Assembly (NCBI RefSeq): GCF_006542425.1
Contig: NZ_VFID01000014.1
Coordinates: 62,001-126,000 of the forward strand
Origin: Pseudoxanthomonas sp. z9
Lineage (GTDB): Bacteria; Pseudomonadota; Gammaproteobacteria; Xanthomonadales; Xanthomonadaceae
Direction of reading: 5' to 3'
DNA: 64,000 bases
The translations under genes were made by a program, and so were the position numbers. Positions within the stretch are counted from its first letter, which is position 1; the number at the start of each line of letters is the position of its first letter. The notes under the pieces were generated by a model. It was not told the DNA's origin. It searched no databases and saw only the letters and a list, made by a program, of their open reading frames with translations. This document shows, in pieces, positions 16,719 through 25,778 of this stretch.

Positions 16719-17597
16719 ATGATCTACCTTCACCAGATTGACCCGATTGCCCTGTCGCTGGGGCCGCTGAAGCTGCATTGGTACGGCCTGATGTACCTGC
16801 TGGGTTTCATCGCGGCGTGGTGGCTGGGCCAGCGGCGGGTGCGGGCGGGCCGGTTGCCGGGCGTGGACGCCAACGGATTCTCGGATCTGCTGTTCTACGC
16901 GATGATCGGCGTGGTGCTGGGCGGACGCCTGGGTTACATCCTGTTCTATGGCCTGGAAGGGTTCCTCGCCAATCCGCTGTCCATCTTCAAGGTCTGGGAA
17001 GGCGGCATGAGTTTCCACGGTGGCCTGCTCGGCGTGATGACCGCCGCGCTGTGGTGGTCGCGCCGCCAGCGCATGCACTTCTTCGACACCATGGATTTCG
17101 TCGCTCCGCTGGTACCGCTCGGCTTGGGCTTCGGCCGGATCGGCAACTTCATCGGCGCCGAGTTGTGGGGCAAGTACACCCAGGCCGGCTGGGGTGTGAT
17201 CTTCCCGACCGATCCGGCATTGAAGGACTTCAGCGCCGCGCAGTTGCAGGCGCAGTACGCGGCCGGCGCGCTGGATCAGTTCGCGCGCCACCCTTCGCAG
17301 CTGTACCAGGCGTTCCTCGAAGGACTGGTGATGTTCGCCGCGCTGTGGTGGTTCTCCAGCCGGCCGCGGCCTCGCTACGCGGTCTCGGGCCTGTTCGCGC
17401 TGCTGTATGGCGTGTTCCGCTTCCTGGTCGAGTTCGTGCGGGTGCCGGACGAGCAGCTCAAGTACCTCGCCTTCGGCTGGCTGACCATGGGCCAGCTGCT
17501 GAGCGTGCCGTTGATCCTGCTGGGTTTGTACCTGCTGTGGCTGTCGCGCCGCTCGCCCGTCCTGCAACCCGTCGTTCCGGCCAAGGAATCCGCATGA
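16719..17597 (+). CDS. lgt: Prolipoprotein diacylglyceryl transferase
   Basis: Essential inner-membrane enzyme that adds diacylglycerol from phosphatidylglycerol to the lipobox cysteine of prolipoproteins. The 292-residue sequence shows [10 protein letters not shown] near the start, MSFHGGLLG (essential His region), the Lgt signature [15 protein letters not shown], and [12 protein letters not shown], with about seven membrane helices. It overlaps thyA by four bases, an order also found in enterobacteria. Several lipoprotein precursors in this window (GDSL hydrolase, LemA, DUF1287) would be substrates. Confidence 0.95.
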   Translation: MIYLHQIDPIALSLGPLKLHWYGLMYLLGFIAAWWLGQRRVRAGRLPGVDANGFSDLLFYAMIGVVLGGRLGYILFYGLEGFLANPLSIFKVWEGGMSFHGGLLGVMTAALWWSRRQRMHFFDTMDFVAPLVPLGLGFGRIGNFIGAELWGKYTQAGWGVIFPTDPALKDFSAAQLQAQYAAGALDQFARHPSQLYQAFLEGLVMFAALWWFSSRPRPRYAVSGLFALLYGVFRFLVEFVRVPDEQLKYLAFGWLTMGQLLSVPLILLGLYLLWLSRRSPVLQPVVPAKESA

Positions 17598-18388
17598 AGC
17601 CCTATCTCGATCTGTTGCGCCATGTGCTGGAGCAGGGCGCCGAGAAATCCGATCGCACCGGCACCGGCACGCGCAGCGTGTTCGGCTGGCAGATGCGCTT
17701 CGATCTCGCCGAGGGCTTCCCGCTGGTCACCACCAAGAAGCTGCACCTGCGCTCGATCATCCATGAGCTGCTGTGGTTCCTGAAAGGCGAGACCAACATC
17801 GCCTACCTGAAGGACAACAAGGTCAGCATCTGGGACGAATGGGCCAACGCCGACGGTGAGCTCGGCCCGGTCTACGGCAAGCAATGGCGCCGCTGGGCGA
17901 CCGCCGATGGCGGCGAGATCGACCAGATCAAATGGGTGGTCGAGGAGATCAAGCGCAACCCGGATTCGCGCCGGCTGATCGTCAGCGCCTGGAACGTCGC
18001 CGATCTGCCGAAGATGGCGCTGATGCCGTGCCACACGATGTTCCAGTTCTACGTGGTCGACGGCAAGCTGAGCTGCCAGCTGTACCAGCGCAGCGGCGAC
18101 ATCTTCCTGGGCGTGCCCTTCAACATCGCCAGCTACGCGCTGCTGACCCATATGGTCGCGCAGGCGACCGGGCTGGGCGTGGGCGACTTCGTGCACACGC
18201 TGGGCGACGCGCACCTGTATTCCAATCACTACGAGCAGGCGCGCGAACAGCTGGCACGCACGCCGCGCTCACTGCCGAAGCTGCGATTGAATCCGGACGT
18301 GACCGATCTGTTCGCCTTCACGTACGAGGACATCGAAATCCTCGGCTACGACCCGCATCCGGCCATCAAGGCGCCGGTCGCGGTATGA
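17594..18388 (+). CDS. thyA: Thymidylate synthase
   Basis: Methylates dUMP to dTMP using methylene-tetrahydrofolate. The 264-residue length equals E. coli ThyA. Motifs are [26 protein letters not shown], the catalytic Cys in [14 protein letters not shown], and the folate/dUMP-binding [19 protein letters not shown]. The ATG at 17594 overlaps the lgt stop. The partner enzyme dihydrofolate reductase is encoded about 1.6 kb downstream on the same strand. Confidence 0.96.
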   Translation: MKPYLDLLRHVLEQGAEKSDRTGTGTRSVFGWQMRFDLAEGFPLVTTKKLHLRSIIHELLWFLKGETNIAYLKDNKVSIWDEWANADGELGPVYGKQWRRWATADGGEIDQIKWVVEEIKRNPDSRRLIVSAWNVADLPKMALMPCHTMFQFYVVDGKLSCQLYQRSGDIFLGVPFNIASYALLTHMVAQATGLGVGDFVHTLGDAHLYSNHYEQAREQLARTPRSLPKLRLNPDVTDLFAFTYEDIEILGYDPHPAIKAPVAV

Positions 18389-18894
18389 GCGGTGTTGACG
18401 AGGCGGCGGAGATCGGTTTCCGCCGCGACGATGCCTACCTGCGCGAGCAGTACTCCAAGTGGTGGCTGTTCCGCAGTGGCTGGCGCCGCTGGATCTGGTT
18501 GGTGTCGCTGTTGCTGGGAATCATCGCGCTGGTGGTCATTTTCTTCGCGGATTCTCCCGGCCTGCGCCTGCCCGCCGTGGTGATTGCCGCGGCCGGCCTG
18601 GCCCAGGGCGTGATGCCGTGGCTGGAATTCCGCCGCTGGAAGCGGACCGCGCTCGCTGGCCTGGACACCATGCCGGACCTGCGCCTGTCGGTGGAAGCCG
18701 GCGTGTTGCGGTTCGGCGCCGGACCGAACGTACGCTACGAAGCGCGTGGCAAGGTGGTGCGGGTGGCGGGCGGACGCTTCCTCTACGAGCACGGGCAATC
18801 CGGTCGGCATGCCTACGTGCCGGACCGCTGGTGGAGCGAGCCGCGCATGCAGGCGCTGTTGGCGAACTGGCAGGCCGACGCCGCGCCGCGCTAG
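18385..18894 (+). CDS. Conserved-looking membrane protein, unknown function
   Basis: A 169-residue protein that overlaps the thyA stop by four bases (ATGA). Residues about 35-75 form two hydrophobic helices separated by a short [10 protein letters not shown] turn. The C-terminal 90 residues are soluble and rich in beta-like segments ([37 protein letters not shown]). The layout recalls YcxB-type proteins, but I cannot assign a family with confidence. Its stop overlaps the convergent gene's stop by four bases. Confidence 0.75.
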   Translation: MSGVDEAAEIGFRRDDAYLREQYSKWWLFRSGWRRWIWLVSLLLGIIALVVIFFADSPGLRLPAVVIAAAGLAQGVMPWLEFRRWKRTALAGLDTMPDLRLSVEAGVLRFGAGPNVRYEARGKVVRVAGGRFLYEHGQSGRHAYVPDRWWSEPRMQALLANWQADAAPR

Positions 18895-19892
18895 CGCGGC
18901 GTTGTGTCGCGGCAACCGGCGATGCAGCGGAAGTACGCGGCCGCGCCGGGATAGTCCACGGTCATGATGAAGTGGCGGAAGGCGTTGCCGCCCAGTGCAC
19001 CATCCACCCGCGCATCCATGAAGCTGGACATGAAGTCGTGGAAGTTGCGGTTCTCGCGGTGGGTGAACCACACCGGTCCCACCTTGTAACCGGCGATGAT
19101 CACTTCCGGCACCTCGATCATCGCCGAGCCCATGCCGGCCTGCGCGTTCTCGATCACCCGCCAATCCGGATGCGCCTTGCGCCAGGCCTGGAACACGCTG
19201 TCGGCGATCATGCTGGTGGCGCGCTCGGAGGGACCGCCGTCGGCCAGTTCGGCCTGCGCGTTCGCCGTCAGTACCGTCATCGCGCCGGTGTCGAGGAGCA
19301 GCGAATGCGTCCTGCCGTCGATGACGACCTGCAGGCGCGGGAAGTCGGTCACGCGCTTGCCGTGCTCGTCGGTCTTGAAGCCCAGCGCCAGCCGGCGCAG
19401 CTCCGGCGAAGGCTTCCAGTCGCCGGCTTCGCGGCGGAAGCGGCGGGCGGGATAGTCCCAGGTCCAGATCCGGCCGGAGAACCAGGCCTGCCCCAGGATG
19501 CCGTCGTCCTGGCTGGTGCCCGGCAGCTGCGGGCCGGCGAGCGCGCTCGGCAATACCATCATGCGGCCGTCGTCGGCCAGCGGTGGCGGGATGCCGGCCT
19601 CCACCGCGAACGCAGGCAGGCGGGTCACCTTGGCGCGATCACCGAGTTCGCGGCGTGCTTCCGGATCCTCCAGCGGCGCCAGCGGCAGCTTCAGGCGTTC
19701 GACCGCTTCCTGCTTGAGGAAGAGGCCGCCGCCGGTGTCGGTGTACAGGCGCAGATGTTCGCCCGGGGCGCCTTGCGCTTCCAGGTAGACGCGGTCCGAT
19801 TCGAAGCGCGCAGGCAGGGATTGGCCGGCATCGGCGGCCGCGGCCAGCAACAATCCACCGGCCAACAGCATCGTTCTGGCTTGCGAGGGCAT
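18891..19892 (-). CDS. Secreted two-lobed pepsin/retropepsin-like aspartyl protease homologue
   Basis: A 333-residue protein with a signal peptide (residues 1-22). Two Asp-Thr-Gly motifs are present: D52 in RLYTDTGGG and D201 in SLLLDTGAM. Each is followed by the flap-lobe partner motif of aspartic proteases: DGILGQAWF at 130-138 (very like pepsin's DGILGLAY) and DGALGGNAF at 298-306. This suggests an internally duplicated, two-lobed aspartic protease fold in the periplasm. The residues after each DTG (Gly, Ala) fit retropepsins better than pepsins. Activity is inferred, not shown. It is encoded alone and convergent with the thyA-linked gene. Confidence 0.75.
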   Translation of the reverse strand: MPSQARTMLLAGGLLLAAAADAGQSLPARFESDRVYLEAQGAPGEHLRLYTDTGGGLFLKQEAVERLKLPLAPLEDPEARRELGDRAKVTRLPAFAVEAGIPPPLADDGRMMVLPSALAGPQLPGTSQDDGILGQAWFSGRIWTWDYPARRFRREAGDWKPSPELRRLALGFKTDEHGKRVTDFPRLQVVIDGRTHSLLLDTGAMTVLTANAQAELADGGPSERATSMIADSVFQAWRKAHPDWRVIENAQAGMGSAMIEVPEVIIAGYKVGPVWFTHRENRNFHDFMSSFMDARVDGALGGNAFRHFIMTVDYPGAAAYFRCIAGCRDTTPR

Positions 19893-19970
19893 CCGGCCTT
19901 CCCCGAAGATGGTGTGTGGCGAAAGTACGCCGCGTTCCCCACGTCTGCAATACGCCGGAAGTCAGCCCGC

Positions 19971-20486
19971 ATGAATCCATCCGTTTCCCTGTCGCTGATC
20001 GCCGCGCTCGATCGCCGGCATGCCATCGGCCGCGACAACGACCTGCCGTGGCGGTTGCCCGACGATCTCAAGCGCTTCAAGGCGCTGACCCTGGGCAAGC
20101 CGGTACTCATGGGCCGGCGCACCGCCGAGTCGCTCGGTCGCGCACTGCCGGGCCGGCGCAATCTGGTGCTGACCCGCCGAGGGCAGGTGCCGTTCACCGG
20201 CATGGAAGCGGTGGCGTCGCTTGAGCTGGCGCTGGCCTGGGCGGCCAGCGAGGACAATCCGGAAGTCTGCGTGATCGGTGGCGGCGAGATTTACGCGCAA
20301 ACCCTTCCACTTGCCGATGCGCTGTACCTGACCCATGTCGACACGGTGGTCGAGGACGCGCACGCGCATTTTCCCCGTTTCGACGCCGCCGAGTGGGATG
20401 TGGTGCGGCGCGAACCGCATCCGGTCGATGCGCGTCATGCGCATGCGTTCGAGTTCGTCGACTACCTGCGGGTGCGGACGGCCTGA
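19971..20486 (+). CDS. folA: Dihydrofolate reductase
   Basis: Reduces dihydrofolate to tetrahydrofolate with NADPH, and is the trimethoprim target. The 171-residue sequence has LIAALDRRHAIGRDNDLPWRLPDDLKRFK, the NADPH-binding KPVLMGRRTAESLG and RRNLVLTR, and CVIGGGEIYAQTLPLADALYLTHVD. The ATG at 19971 gives the standard DHFR N-terminus. It is divergent from the pepsin-like gene with 78 bases between starts. Confidence 0.95.
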   Translation: MNPSVSLSLIAALDRRHAIGRDNDLPWRLPDDLKRFKALTLGKPVLMGRRTAESLGRALPGRRNLVLTRRGQVPFTGMEAVASLELALAWAASEDNPEVCVIGGGEIYAQTLPLADALYLTHVDTVVEDAHAHFPRFDAAEWDVVRREPHPVDARHAHAFEFVDYLRVRTA

Positions 20487-20504
20487 CCCGAAATCGAAGC
20501 GCGG

Positions 20505-21179
20505 TTACGGAAGCACCGGCCGGTAGTGGCCGATGACGGGGTGCTGGAACAGCAGGTCCTCCTCCTGCGTCCCCGCGCCGATGTTGTGCAGGACCAGCGG
20601 CACGCCGTCGGCGCTCCGTCGGTCCGAGACGATGCCGATGTGCAGCAGGCCGCTGCCTCGCAGCTTCCAGGCGACGATGTCGCCTGGCGCGTAATCCGTT
20701 GCCCGTGCGCCGATGGCGCGTTGCCAGCCCCGCTGCTTGAACCAGTGCATCTGGTTGGGAACCCGGCGATGATCGATGTTCCGATCCGGGCCGGACATGC
20801 CCCAGTCCTGCGGATAGGTGCGGAACCGGACGCGCATGTCCTCGTGGATGGCCTGCTGCAGATCCAGCCCCTGCGTACGCAGGGCGCGGGTCACCACGTC
20901 GGTGCAGACACCGCGATCCTGCGGGACATCACCGCCCGGGTACGCCAGCCGGACATACGCCGGATCGTAGCGACGGGTGACCCCGATCTGCGACCGGGCG
21001 GCAGCGACCAGGGGAGGGGACACGGCGCTTGCGGGCGCGCCGATCGCGACGGAGACAGCGGCGGGCGCGGGAGCATGCGTGGAAGTCGCCGTGGCCGGAG
21101 CACGTCCACACGCCACCAGGAACTGGACGGACAACAGGGCCACGGCGAAGGTGCGTGGAGGAACCGTCGGAGTACGCAT
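20505..21179 (-). CDS. DUF1287 domain lipoprotein
   Basis: A 224-residue protein with a lipoprotein signal (VQFLVACG). The mature part shows the DUF1287/YijF pattern: AARSQIGVTRRYDPAYVRLAYPGGDVPQDRGVCTDVV, then DWGMSGPDRNIDHRRVPNQ, YAPGDIVAWKL and LLHIGIVSDR. A Cys (in GVCTDVV) and a His (LHIGIV) suggest an NlpC/P60-like papain-type hydrolase, but that is inference. The internal ATG at 21179 is chosen so the signal peptide begins the protein. Confidence 0.85.
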   Translation of the reverse strand: MRTPTVPPRTFAVALLSVQFLVACGRAPATATSTHAPAPAAVSVAIGAPASAVSPPLVAAARSQIGVTRRYDPAYVRLAYPGGDVPQDRGVCTDVVTRALRTQGLDLQQAIHEDMRVRFRTYPQDWGMSGPDRNIDHRRVPNQMHWFKQRGWQRAIGARATDYAPGDIVAWKLRGSGLLHIGIVSDRRSADGVPLVLHNIGAGTQEEDLLFQHPVIGHYRPVLP

Positions 21180-21272
21180 GGCCCGATTGTAGAGGAGCAA
21201 CGCGATGGAACCTCCGGCAGGAACACCGGGTCGGTGCACCGGAAGCGGGTGCGAGCCTGATGTTCGGGGGCG

Positions 21273-22121
21273 TCAGTCCCGGCCCGGGAAGGAAGCCGGA
21301 TCCACGTCGCGCCCCGGCACCTGCACGATGCGCAGTTCGTCGGTATCCAACTGCAGCGCGGTCAGTTTGCCGCCCCAGACCGCGCCGGTATCGATCGCGT
21401 GCACGCCATGACCAATCATCAGGCCCAGGGTCGACCAGTGGCCACAGACGATTTTCAGATCGCGCGGTGCGCGGCCGGGCACCTCGTACCAGGGATACAA
21501 CCCCTGCGCCTGGCTGCCTGGCGCGCCTTTCTCCTCGATCGCCATGCGCCCGCGCGGGGTGCAGTAGCGCATGCGGGTGAGCACGTTGATGATGGCGCGC
21601 GCGCGATCGTAGCCGGCCAGGCCGGAGGACCAGTTGGGCTTGTCGCCGTACATGTTGCGGAACAGCTTGCGGTAGCCGTTGCCGTGCAGTTGCTGCTCGA
21701 CCTCGCGCGCGTAGCGCTCGGCGAGACTGGTGGTCCATTTGGGCGCGAGTCCGGCGTGGATCATCATCCAGCCCAGTTCGCGGTCGGCATGCACCAGCTT
21801 CTGTCCGCGCAACCAGTCCAGCAGCACGCGCGCATCGTCGGCCAGCACCACCCGTTGCAGGTCCGGATTGACCTTGCGCTGCTCCTCCGGCGAACGTTCG
21901 CCGATCGCCAGCAGGGACAGATCATGATTGCCCAGCACCACCACGCTCTGGTCACGCAGCGAATGCACCAGCCGCAGGGTTTCCAGTGATTGCCCGCCGC
22001 GGTTGACCAGGTCGCCGCAGAACCAGAGCCGATCCCGCGCGGGATCGAACCGCAGCCGCTCCAGCAGCCGCTGGGTCGCGTCGTAGCATCCCTGCAGATC
22101 GCCTATCGCCCAGACCGCCAT
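21273..22121 (-). CDS. apaH: Symmetrical bis(5'-nucleosyl)-tetraphosphatase ApaH
   Basis: Calcineurin-like phosphoesterase that splits Ap4A to two ADP and can remove NpnN RNA caps. Metal-binding motifs are in order: GDLQG (residues 7-11), GDLVNRG, LGNHDLSLL, and the later His residues in IHAGL and CGHWSTLG. The product is 282 residues, as in E. coli. The start overlaps the apaG stop (TGATG). It is the last gene of the lptD-surA-pdxA-rsmA-apaG-apaH operon, whose order is conserved in enterics. Confidence 0.95.
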   Translation of the reverse strand: MAVWAIGDLQGCYDATQRLLERLRFDPARDRLWFCGDLVNRGGQSLETLRLVHSLRDQSVVVLGNHDLSLLAIGERSPEEQRKVNPDLQRVVLADDARVLLDWLRGQKLVHADRELGWMMIHAGLAPKWTTSLAERYAREVEQQLHGNGYRKLFRNMYGDKPNWSSGLAGYDRARAIINVLTRMRYCTPRGRMAIEEKGAPGSQAQGLYPWYEVPGRAPRDLKIVCGHWSTLGLMIGHGVHAIDTGAVWGGKLTALQLDTDELRIVQVPGRDVDPASFPGRD

Positions 22122-22498
22122 CAGTGCAGCGTCCGCGGAACCGAGAGGGTGAACTGGGGAATGGGCGCGTCGAAGCGGGTGCCGTCGTCGGCAATCATGT
22201 CGTAGCTTCCTTTCATGGTCCCGATGTCGGTTTCCAACACCGCTCCGGAGGTGTATTCGAAGTCCTCGCCCGGTTGCAGCCATGGCTGCTCGCCGACCAC
22301 GCCGGCACCTTCCACTTCCCGGACCTTGCCGTTGGCGTCGGTGATGACCCAGTGGCGACCCAGCAGGCGCGCGGGCACGTTGCTCCGGTTGTGGATGCGG
22401 ATGGTGTAGGCGAACACATAGCGCCCGTCCTCGGGCGCGGATTGATCGTCGAGGAAGCGGGTGGCTACGTCGATATCGATGGCGTAGTCGTGTTTCAT
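22121..22498 (-). CDS. apaG: Co2+/Mg2+ efflux protein ApaG
   Basis: A 125-residue immunoglobulin-like (fibronectin type III) ApaG protein. It contains [24 protein letters not shown] and [20 protein letters not shown], followed by GTMKGSYDM, all family hallmarks. ApaG is annotated for cobalt/magnesium tolerance, with no defined biochemical activity. Start at ATG 22498; an in-frame ATG six codons upstream is possible. It overlaps apaH by one base. Confidence 0.94.
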   Translation of the reverse strand: MKHDYAIDIDVATRFLDDQSAPEDGRYVFAYTIRIHNRSNVPARLLGRHWVITDANGKVREVEGAGVVGEQPWLQPGEDFEYTSGAVLETDIGTMKGSYDMIADDGTRFDAPIPQFTLSVPRTLH

Positions 22499-22557
22499 GC
22501 CGGACAGTGTATGCATTGCGGCGTGAAACAGGAATCGCCGTGCAGGCGCGGCGGTGA

Positions 22558-23355
22558 TCAGCCCGCCGGTGGCGCCGGTGCCTGGTTGGCCAGGCGGATG
22601 AAACCGGCCACCTCGACCTGCTCGGCGCGGGCATCGGGACTGAGTCCCGCGGCTTCGATGGCGGCGGCGTCGCATACGCCGGACAGGGCATTGCGCAGGG
22701 TCTTGCGACGCTGCCCGAACGCGGCCCGCACCACTTCGGTGAAGCGCTGCGGATCGGTCACGCCGATTTCCGCGGGTGGTCGCGGCACCATCCGCACCAC
22801 GGCCGAGTCGACCTTCGGCGGTGGCCGGAACGCGCCCGGCGGAACCACGAAAAGGGGGGTCACCGTGCAGTACGCCTGCAGCATCACGCTCAATCGGCCG
22901 TATACCTTGCTGCCCGGACCGGCGGCCATGCGATCGACCACTTCCTTCTGCAGCATGAAGACCATGTCGCGGATCGACGCGGCGTGTTCGAGCGCATGGA
23001 ACAGGATCGGCGAGGACAGGTTGTAGGGCAGGTTGCCGACCAGGCGCAGGCGATCGTCACCGGCCAACTTGCCGAAATCCACCGCCAGCACATCCTTGTG
23101 GATGATGGTCAGGCGGCCGACGCCTTCCGAGGCTTCCATCAGCGGGGTGATCAGATCGCGATCGAATTCGATCGCGGTCAGTTCGCCGTGGCGGCGCAGC
23201 AGCGGCATCGTGATCGCGCCTTGCCCGGGGCCGATTTCGACCAGCCGATCGCCCGGCTTGGGATCCACCGCGAGCACGATCCGCTCGATGTAGCCGCGGT
23301 CGGTGAGGAAGTGCTGGCCCAGCGATTTCTTGGGCGGCGCCTTGAAATGGGACAT
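22558..23355 (-). CDS. rsmA: 16S rRNA dimethyladenosine transferase RsmA (KsgA)
   Basis: SAM-dependent enzyme that dimethylates two adjacent adenines in the 3' hairpin of 16S rRNA late in 30S assembly. It has the N-terminal [11 protein letters not shown], the SAM loop [12 protein letters not shown], and the catalytic [11 protein letters not shown] (NxPY type). The product is 265 residues. The 69-base gap to pdxA holds a short GGGAATCCGGGATTGGGG tract. Confidence 0.96.
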   Translation of the reverse strand: MSHFKAPPKKSLGQHFLTDRGYIERIVLAVDPKPGDRLVEIGPGQGAITMPLLRRHGELTAIEFDRDLITPLMEASEGVGRLTIIHKDVLAVDFGKLAGDDRLRLVGNLPYNLSSPILFHALEHAASIRDMVFMLQKEVVDRMAAGPGSKVYGRLSVMLQAYCTVTPLFVVPPGAFRPPPKVDSAVVRMVPRPPAEIGVTDPQRFTEVVRAAFGQRRKTLRNALSGVCDAAAIEAAGLSPDARAEQVEVAGFIRLANQAPAPPAG

Positions 23356-23365
23356 GGCGTGGTCT

Positions 23366-23383
23366 GGGAATCCGGGATTGGGG
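23366..23383. repeat. GGGATT-type intergenic tract
   Basis: GGGAATCCGGGATTGGGG between the rsmA start and the pdxA stop. It resembles the tract at 9277-9308 and belongs to a family of degenerate G-rich spacers common in xanthomonads. Confidence 0.5.
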
Positions 23384-23424
23384 TGCGAACAGGTACGGCG
23401 GGAAGCGGGGCTGCGCGGGTGTGG

Positions 23425-24402
23425 CTAGCTTGCCGGCTTTTGCCGGGCGATGCGCGCGCAGGTGCGCACCGCCGCGAACAGGCTGGAAGGATCGGCGACG
23501 CCCTGGCCCGCGATTTCAAGCGCGGTGCCGTGATCGACCGCCACGCGGGGATAGGGCAGGCCGAGGGTCAAGTTGACCGCCTGCTCAAAACCGCTGTACT
23601 TGAGCACCGGCAGGCCCTGGTCGTGGTACATCGCCAGCACCGCGTCGAAGCCGGCGAGTTTCTGCGGCAGGAAGGCGGTGTCGGCCGGCAGCGGGCCAAC
23701 CAGCCGCATGCCTTCATCGCGCAGGGCGGCCACCACCGGTTCGATGACGTCGATTTCCTCGCGGCCGAGATGACCGGCCTCGCCGGCATGCGGGTTGAGA
23801 CCGAGCACCGCGATGACGGGATCTTCGAGGCCGAAATCGGAACGCATGGCGGCGTGGGTGATGCGAAGCACCGAGGTCAGCGCGTCGGCGGTGATGGCGT
23901 CGGGCACCTGTCGCAGGGGCAGGTGGGTGGTCGCCAGGGCGACCCGGACGATGTCGTTGGCCAGCATCATCACCACCTCGCGGCCTGCGCGCGCGGCCAG
24001 CAGTTCGGTGGTGCCGGTGTAGGCGATGCCGCCGGCGTTGATGGCGGCCTTGTGCACCGGGCCGGTGACCACGCCATCGAATTCGCCGCTCAGGCAGGCA
24101 TCGGAAGCCTGCGCCAGGGCGGCGATGACGGTGGTGGCGTTGCGGGGATCGGGGTGGCCGAACCGGGTCGGAGCGGGATTGACCAGCGACCGCAGGCACA
24201 GCTCACCCGGTGCGCGGGCTTCCTGTTGTTCGTCGAGCAGCCGCAGCGGCAGATCCAGCGCGTCGGCGGCCCCCTGCATCACGTCGGGATCGGCGAACGC
24301 CACCAGCCGGCAATCCCGGCGTGGCTGCTGGGCAAGCCTGACGCAGAGTTCGGGCCCGATGCCGGCCGGCTCACCCGGGACCAGCGCCAGGCGGGGCAGC
24401 AT
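23425..24402 (-). CDS. pdxA: 4-hydroxythreonine-4-phosphate dehydrogenase PdxA
   Basis: NAD-dependent enzyme of the deoxyxylulose-5-phosphate-dependent vitamin B6 pathway. The 325-residue sequence shows PRLALVPGEPAGIGPEL, the metal-ligand region GVVTGPVHKAAINAGG, VLGLNPHAGEAGHLG, YHDQGLPVLK and VAVDHGTALEIAGQG. It lies two bases after surA and probably shares its transcript, as in E. coli. Confidence 0.95.
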   Translation of the reverse strand: MLPRLALVPGEPAGIGPELCVRLAQQPRRDCRLVAFADPDVMQGAADALDLPLRLLDEQQEARAPGELCLRSLVNPAPTRFGHPDPRNATTVIAALAQASDACLSGEFDGVVTGPVHKAAINAGGIAYTGTTELLAARAGREVVMMLANDIVRVALATTHLPLRQVPDAITADALTSVLRITHAAMRSDFGLEDPVIAVLGLNPHAGEAGHLGREEIDVIEPVVAALRDEGMRLVGPLPADTAFLPQKLAGFDAVLAMYHDQGLPVLKYSGFEQAVNLTLGLPYPRVAVDHGTALEIAGQGVADPSSLFAAVRTCARIARQKPAS

Positions 24403-24404
24403 GC

Positions 24405-25778
24405 TCAGCTGCCGGGAGCGGGCGCGGGCGTTTCGGCCGGCGCCGGCGCATTGGCCGGCGTGCCGTCGGTCTGGGCCTGCGCGCCGGTACGGATGTTCAC
24501 GTAGGCTTCGCCGCGCATTTCCTGCAGGAAGCGGTTGTACTCATCCTCCAGCTTGCGGCGGCCGATGGTCTCGCGGACCTGGGCGCGCTGGTTGGCATCG
24601 GTGACGTCGCTCTGGCGCGCTTCCACGCGCTGCACGATGTGCCAGCCCGCATCGGTGCGGAATGGCTCGGTGACCTGCCCGTCGCCCACACCGGCCACCT
24701 GCTCGCCGAACGCGGGACCGAAGGCATCCCCCGGGAACCAGCCCAGATCGCCACCTTCACCACGACTGTTGGGATCCTCCGAGGATTCCTTGGCGACGGT
24801 GGCGAAATCCGCGCCACCGGCAATGCGGGCACGCAGGGTGTCGATCTTGGCCTTGGCCGCCGCGGCGTCCTGGGCCTCGGTGATGCGCACGAGGATGTGG
24901 CGGGCGTGGTACTCGGTGACGGTCCGCTTCTCCGCCTGCGAGGCGTCGCGGGTCTCCACCAGCTTGAGCAACTGGAAGCCGCTGGCGCCGCGCAGCGGGC
25001 CGACGACCTGGCCGGCCGTCATCGTCTTGAGCATTTCCACGAATGCGGTCGGGATTTCGTCGATGCTGCGCCAGCCCAGATCGCCGCCATCCAGCGCGTT
25101 GGGGCTGTCGGAATAGCGCACGGCCGCGGCGTTGAAGTCCATCTCGCCCTTGTCCAGCAGTGCCTTGATGCCGTCGATCTTCTGCTGGCCCGTGGTGATC
25201 TGTTCGGCGGTGGCGCCGTCCGGCAGCGCGACCAGGATGTGCGCGAGGTGGTATTGCTGGCCGGAGCTGGCCTGCATCGCCAGGGCGGCGTCCACTTCAC
25301 CCTCGCTGACCTGGATCTTGCTCTGGGCGAAGCTCTGGCGCAGACGCTGGACGGTGATTTCGTCACGCAGCGAGTTGCGGAAATCGTTGAAGGACATGCC
25401 GTCCTGGGCCAGGCGTGCGCGCAGGGCGTCGACGGTCATGCCGTTCTGCTGGGCGACCGCGGCCACCGCGCCATTGATTTCCTGATCGCCGACCTGGATG
25501 CCGCTGCCGTTGGCGCGGGCCACCTGCAGTTTCATCAGGATCAGGCGTTCCATGACCTGGCGTTCCAGCACTTCCCTCGGCGGCAACTGGCCAGGCTGGT
25601 TGGCGTACTGGTTGACCACATTGGCGACCGCGCGGTCCAGCTCGCTCTGCAGGATGACGTCCTCATCGACGATCGCGGCGATCCGGTCCAGCGGCTGGAG
25701 CGTCTGGGCCGACAGCGGGAACACGCAGGCGGCGGCCAGCAGGACGGCGGCAAGGGGGCGGTACAACTTGATGGTCAT
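24405..25778 (-). CDS. surA: Periplasmic chaperone and peptidyl-prolyl isomerase SurA
   Basis: Chaperone for outer-membrane beta-barrel proteins. It has a signal peptide (cleavage near residue 25), the N-terminal chaperone domain starting LDRIAAIVDEDVILQSELDRAV, and two parvulin domains (first around YHLAHILVALPDG, second around YHARHILVRITEA with LGWFPGDAFGPAF). The product is 457 residues, compared with 428 in E. coli, with a Pro/Ala-rich tail. It overlaps lptD by four bases, so chaperone and client are co-translated. Confidence 0.95.
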   Translation of the reverse strand: MTIKLYRPLAAVLLAAACVFPLSAQTLQPLDRIAAIVDEDVILQSELDRAVANVVNQYANQPGQLPPREVLERQVMERLILMKLQVARANGSGIQVGDQEINGAVAAVAQQNGMTVDALRARLAQDGMSFNDFRNSLRDEITVQRLRQSFAQSKIQVSEGEVDAALAMQASSGQQYHLAHILVALPDGATAEQITTGQQKIDGIKALLDKGEMDFNAAAVRYSDSPNALDGGDLGWRSIDEIPTAFVEMLKTMTAGQVVGPLRGASGFQLLKLVETRDASQAEKRTVTEYHARHILVRITEAQDAAAAKAKIDTLRARIAGGADFATVAKESSEDPNSRGEGGDLGWFPGDAFGPAFGEQVAGVGDGQVTEPFRTDAGWHIVQRVEARQSDVTDANQRAQVRETIGRRKLEDEYNRFLQEMRGEAYVNIRTGAQAQTDGTPANAPAPAETPAPAPGS

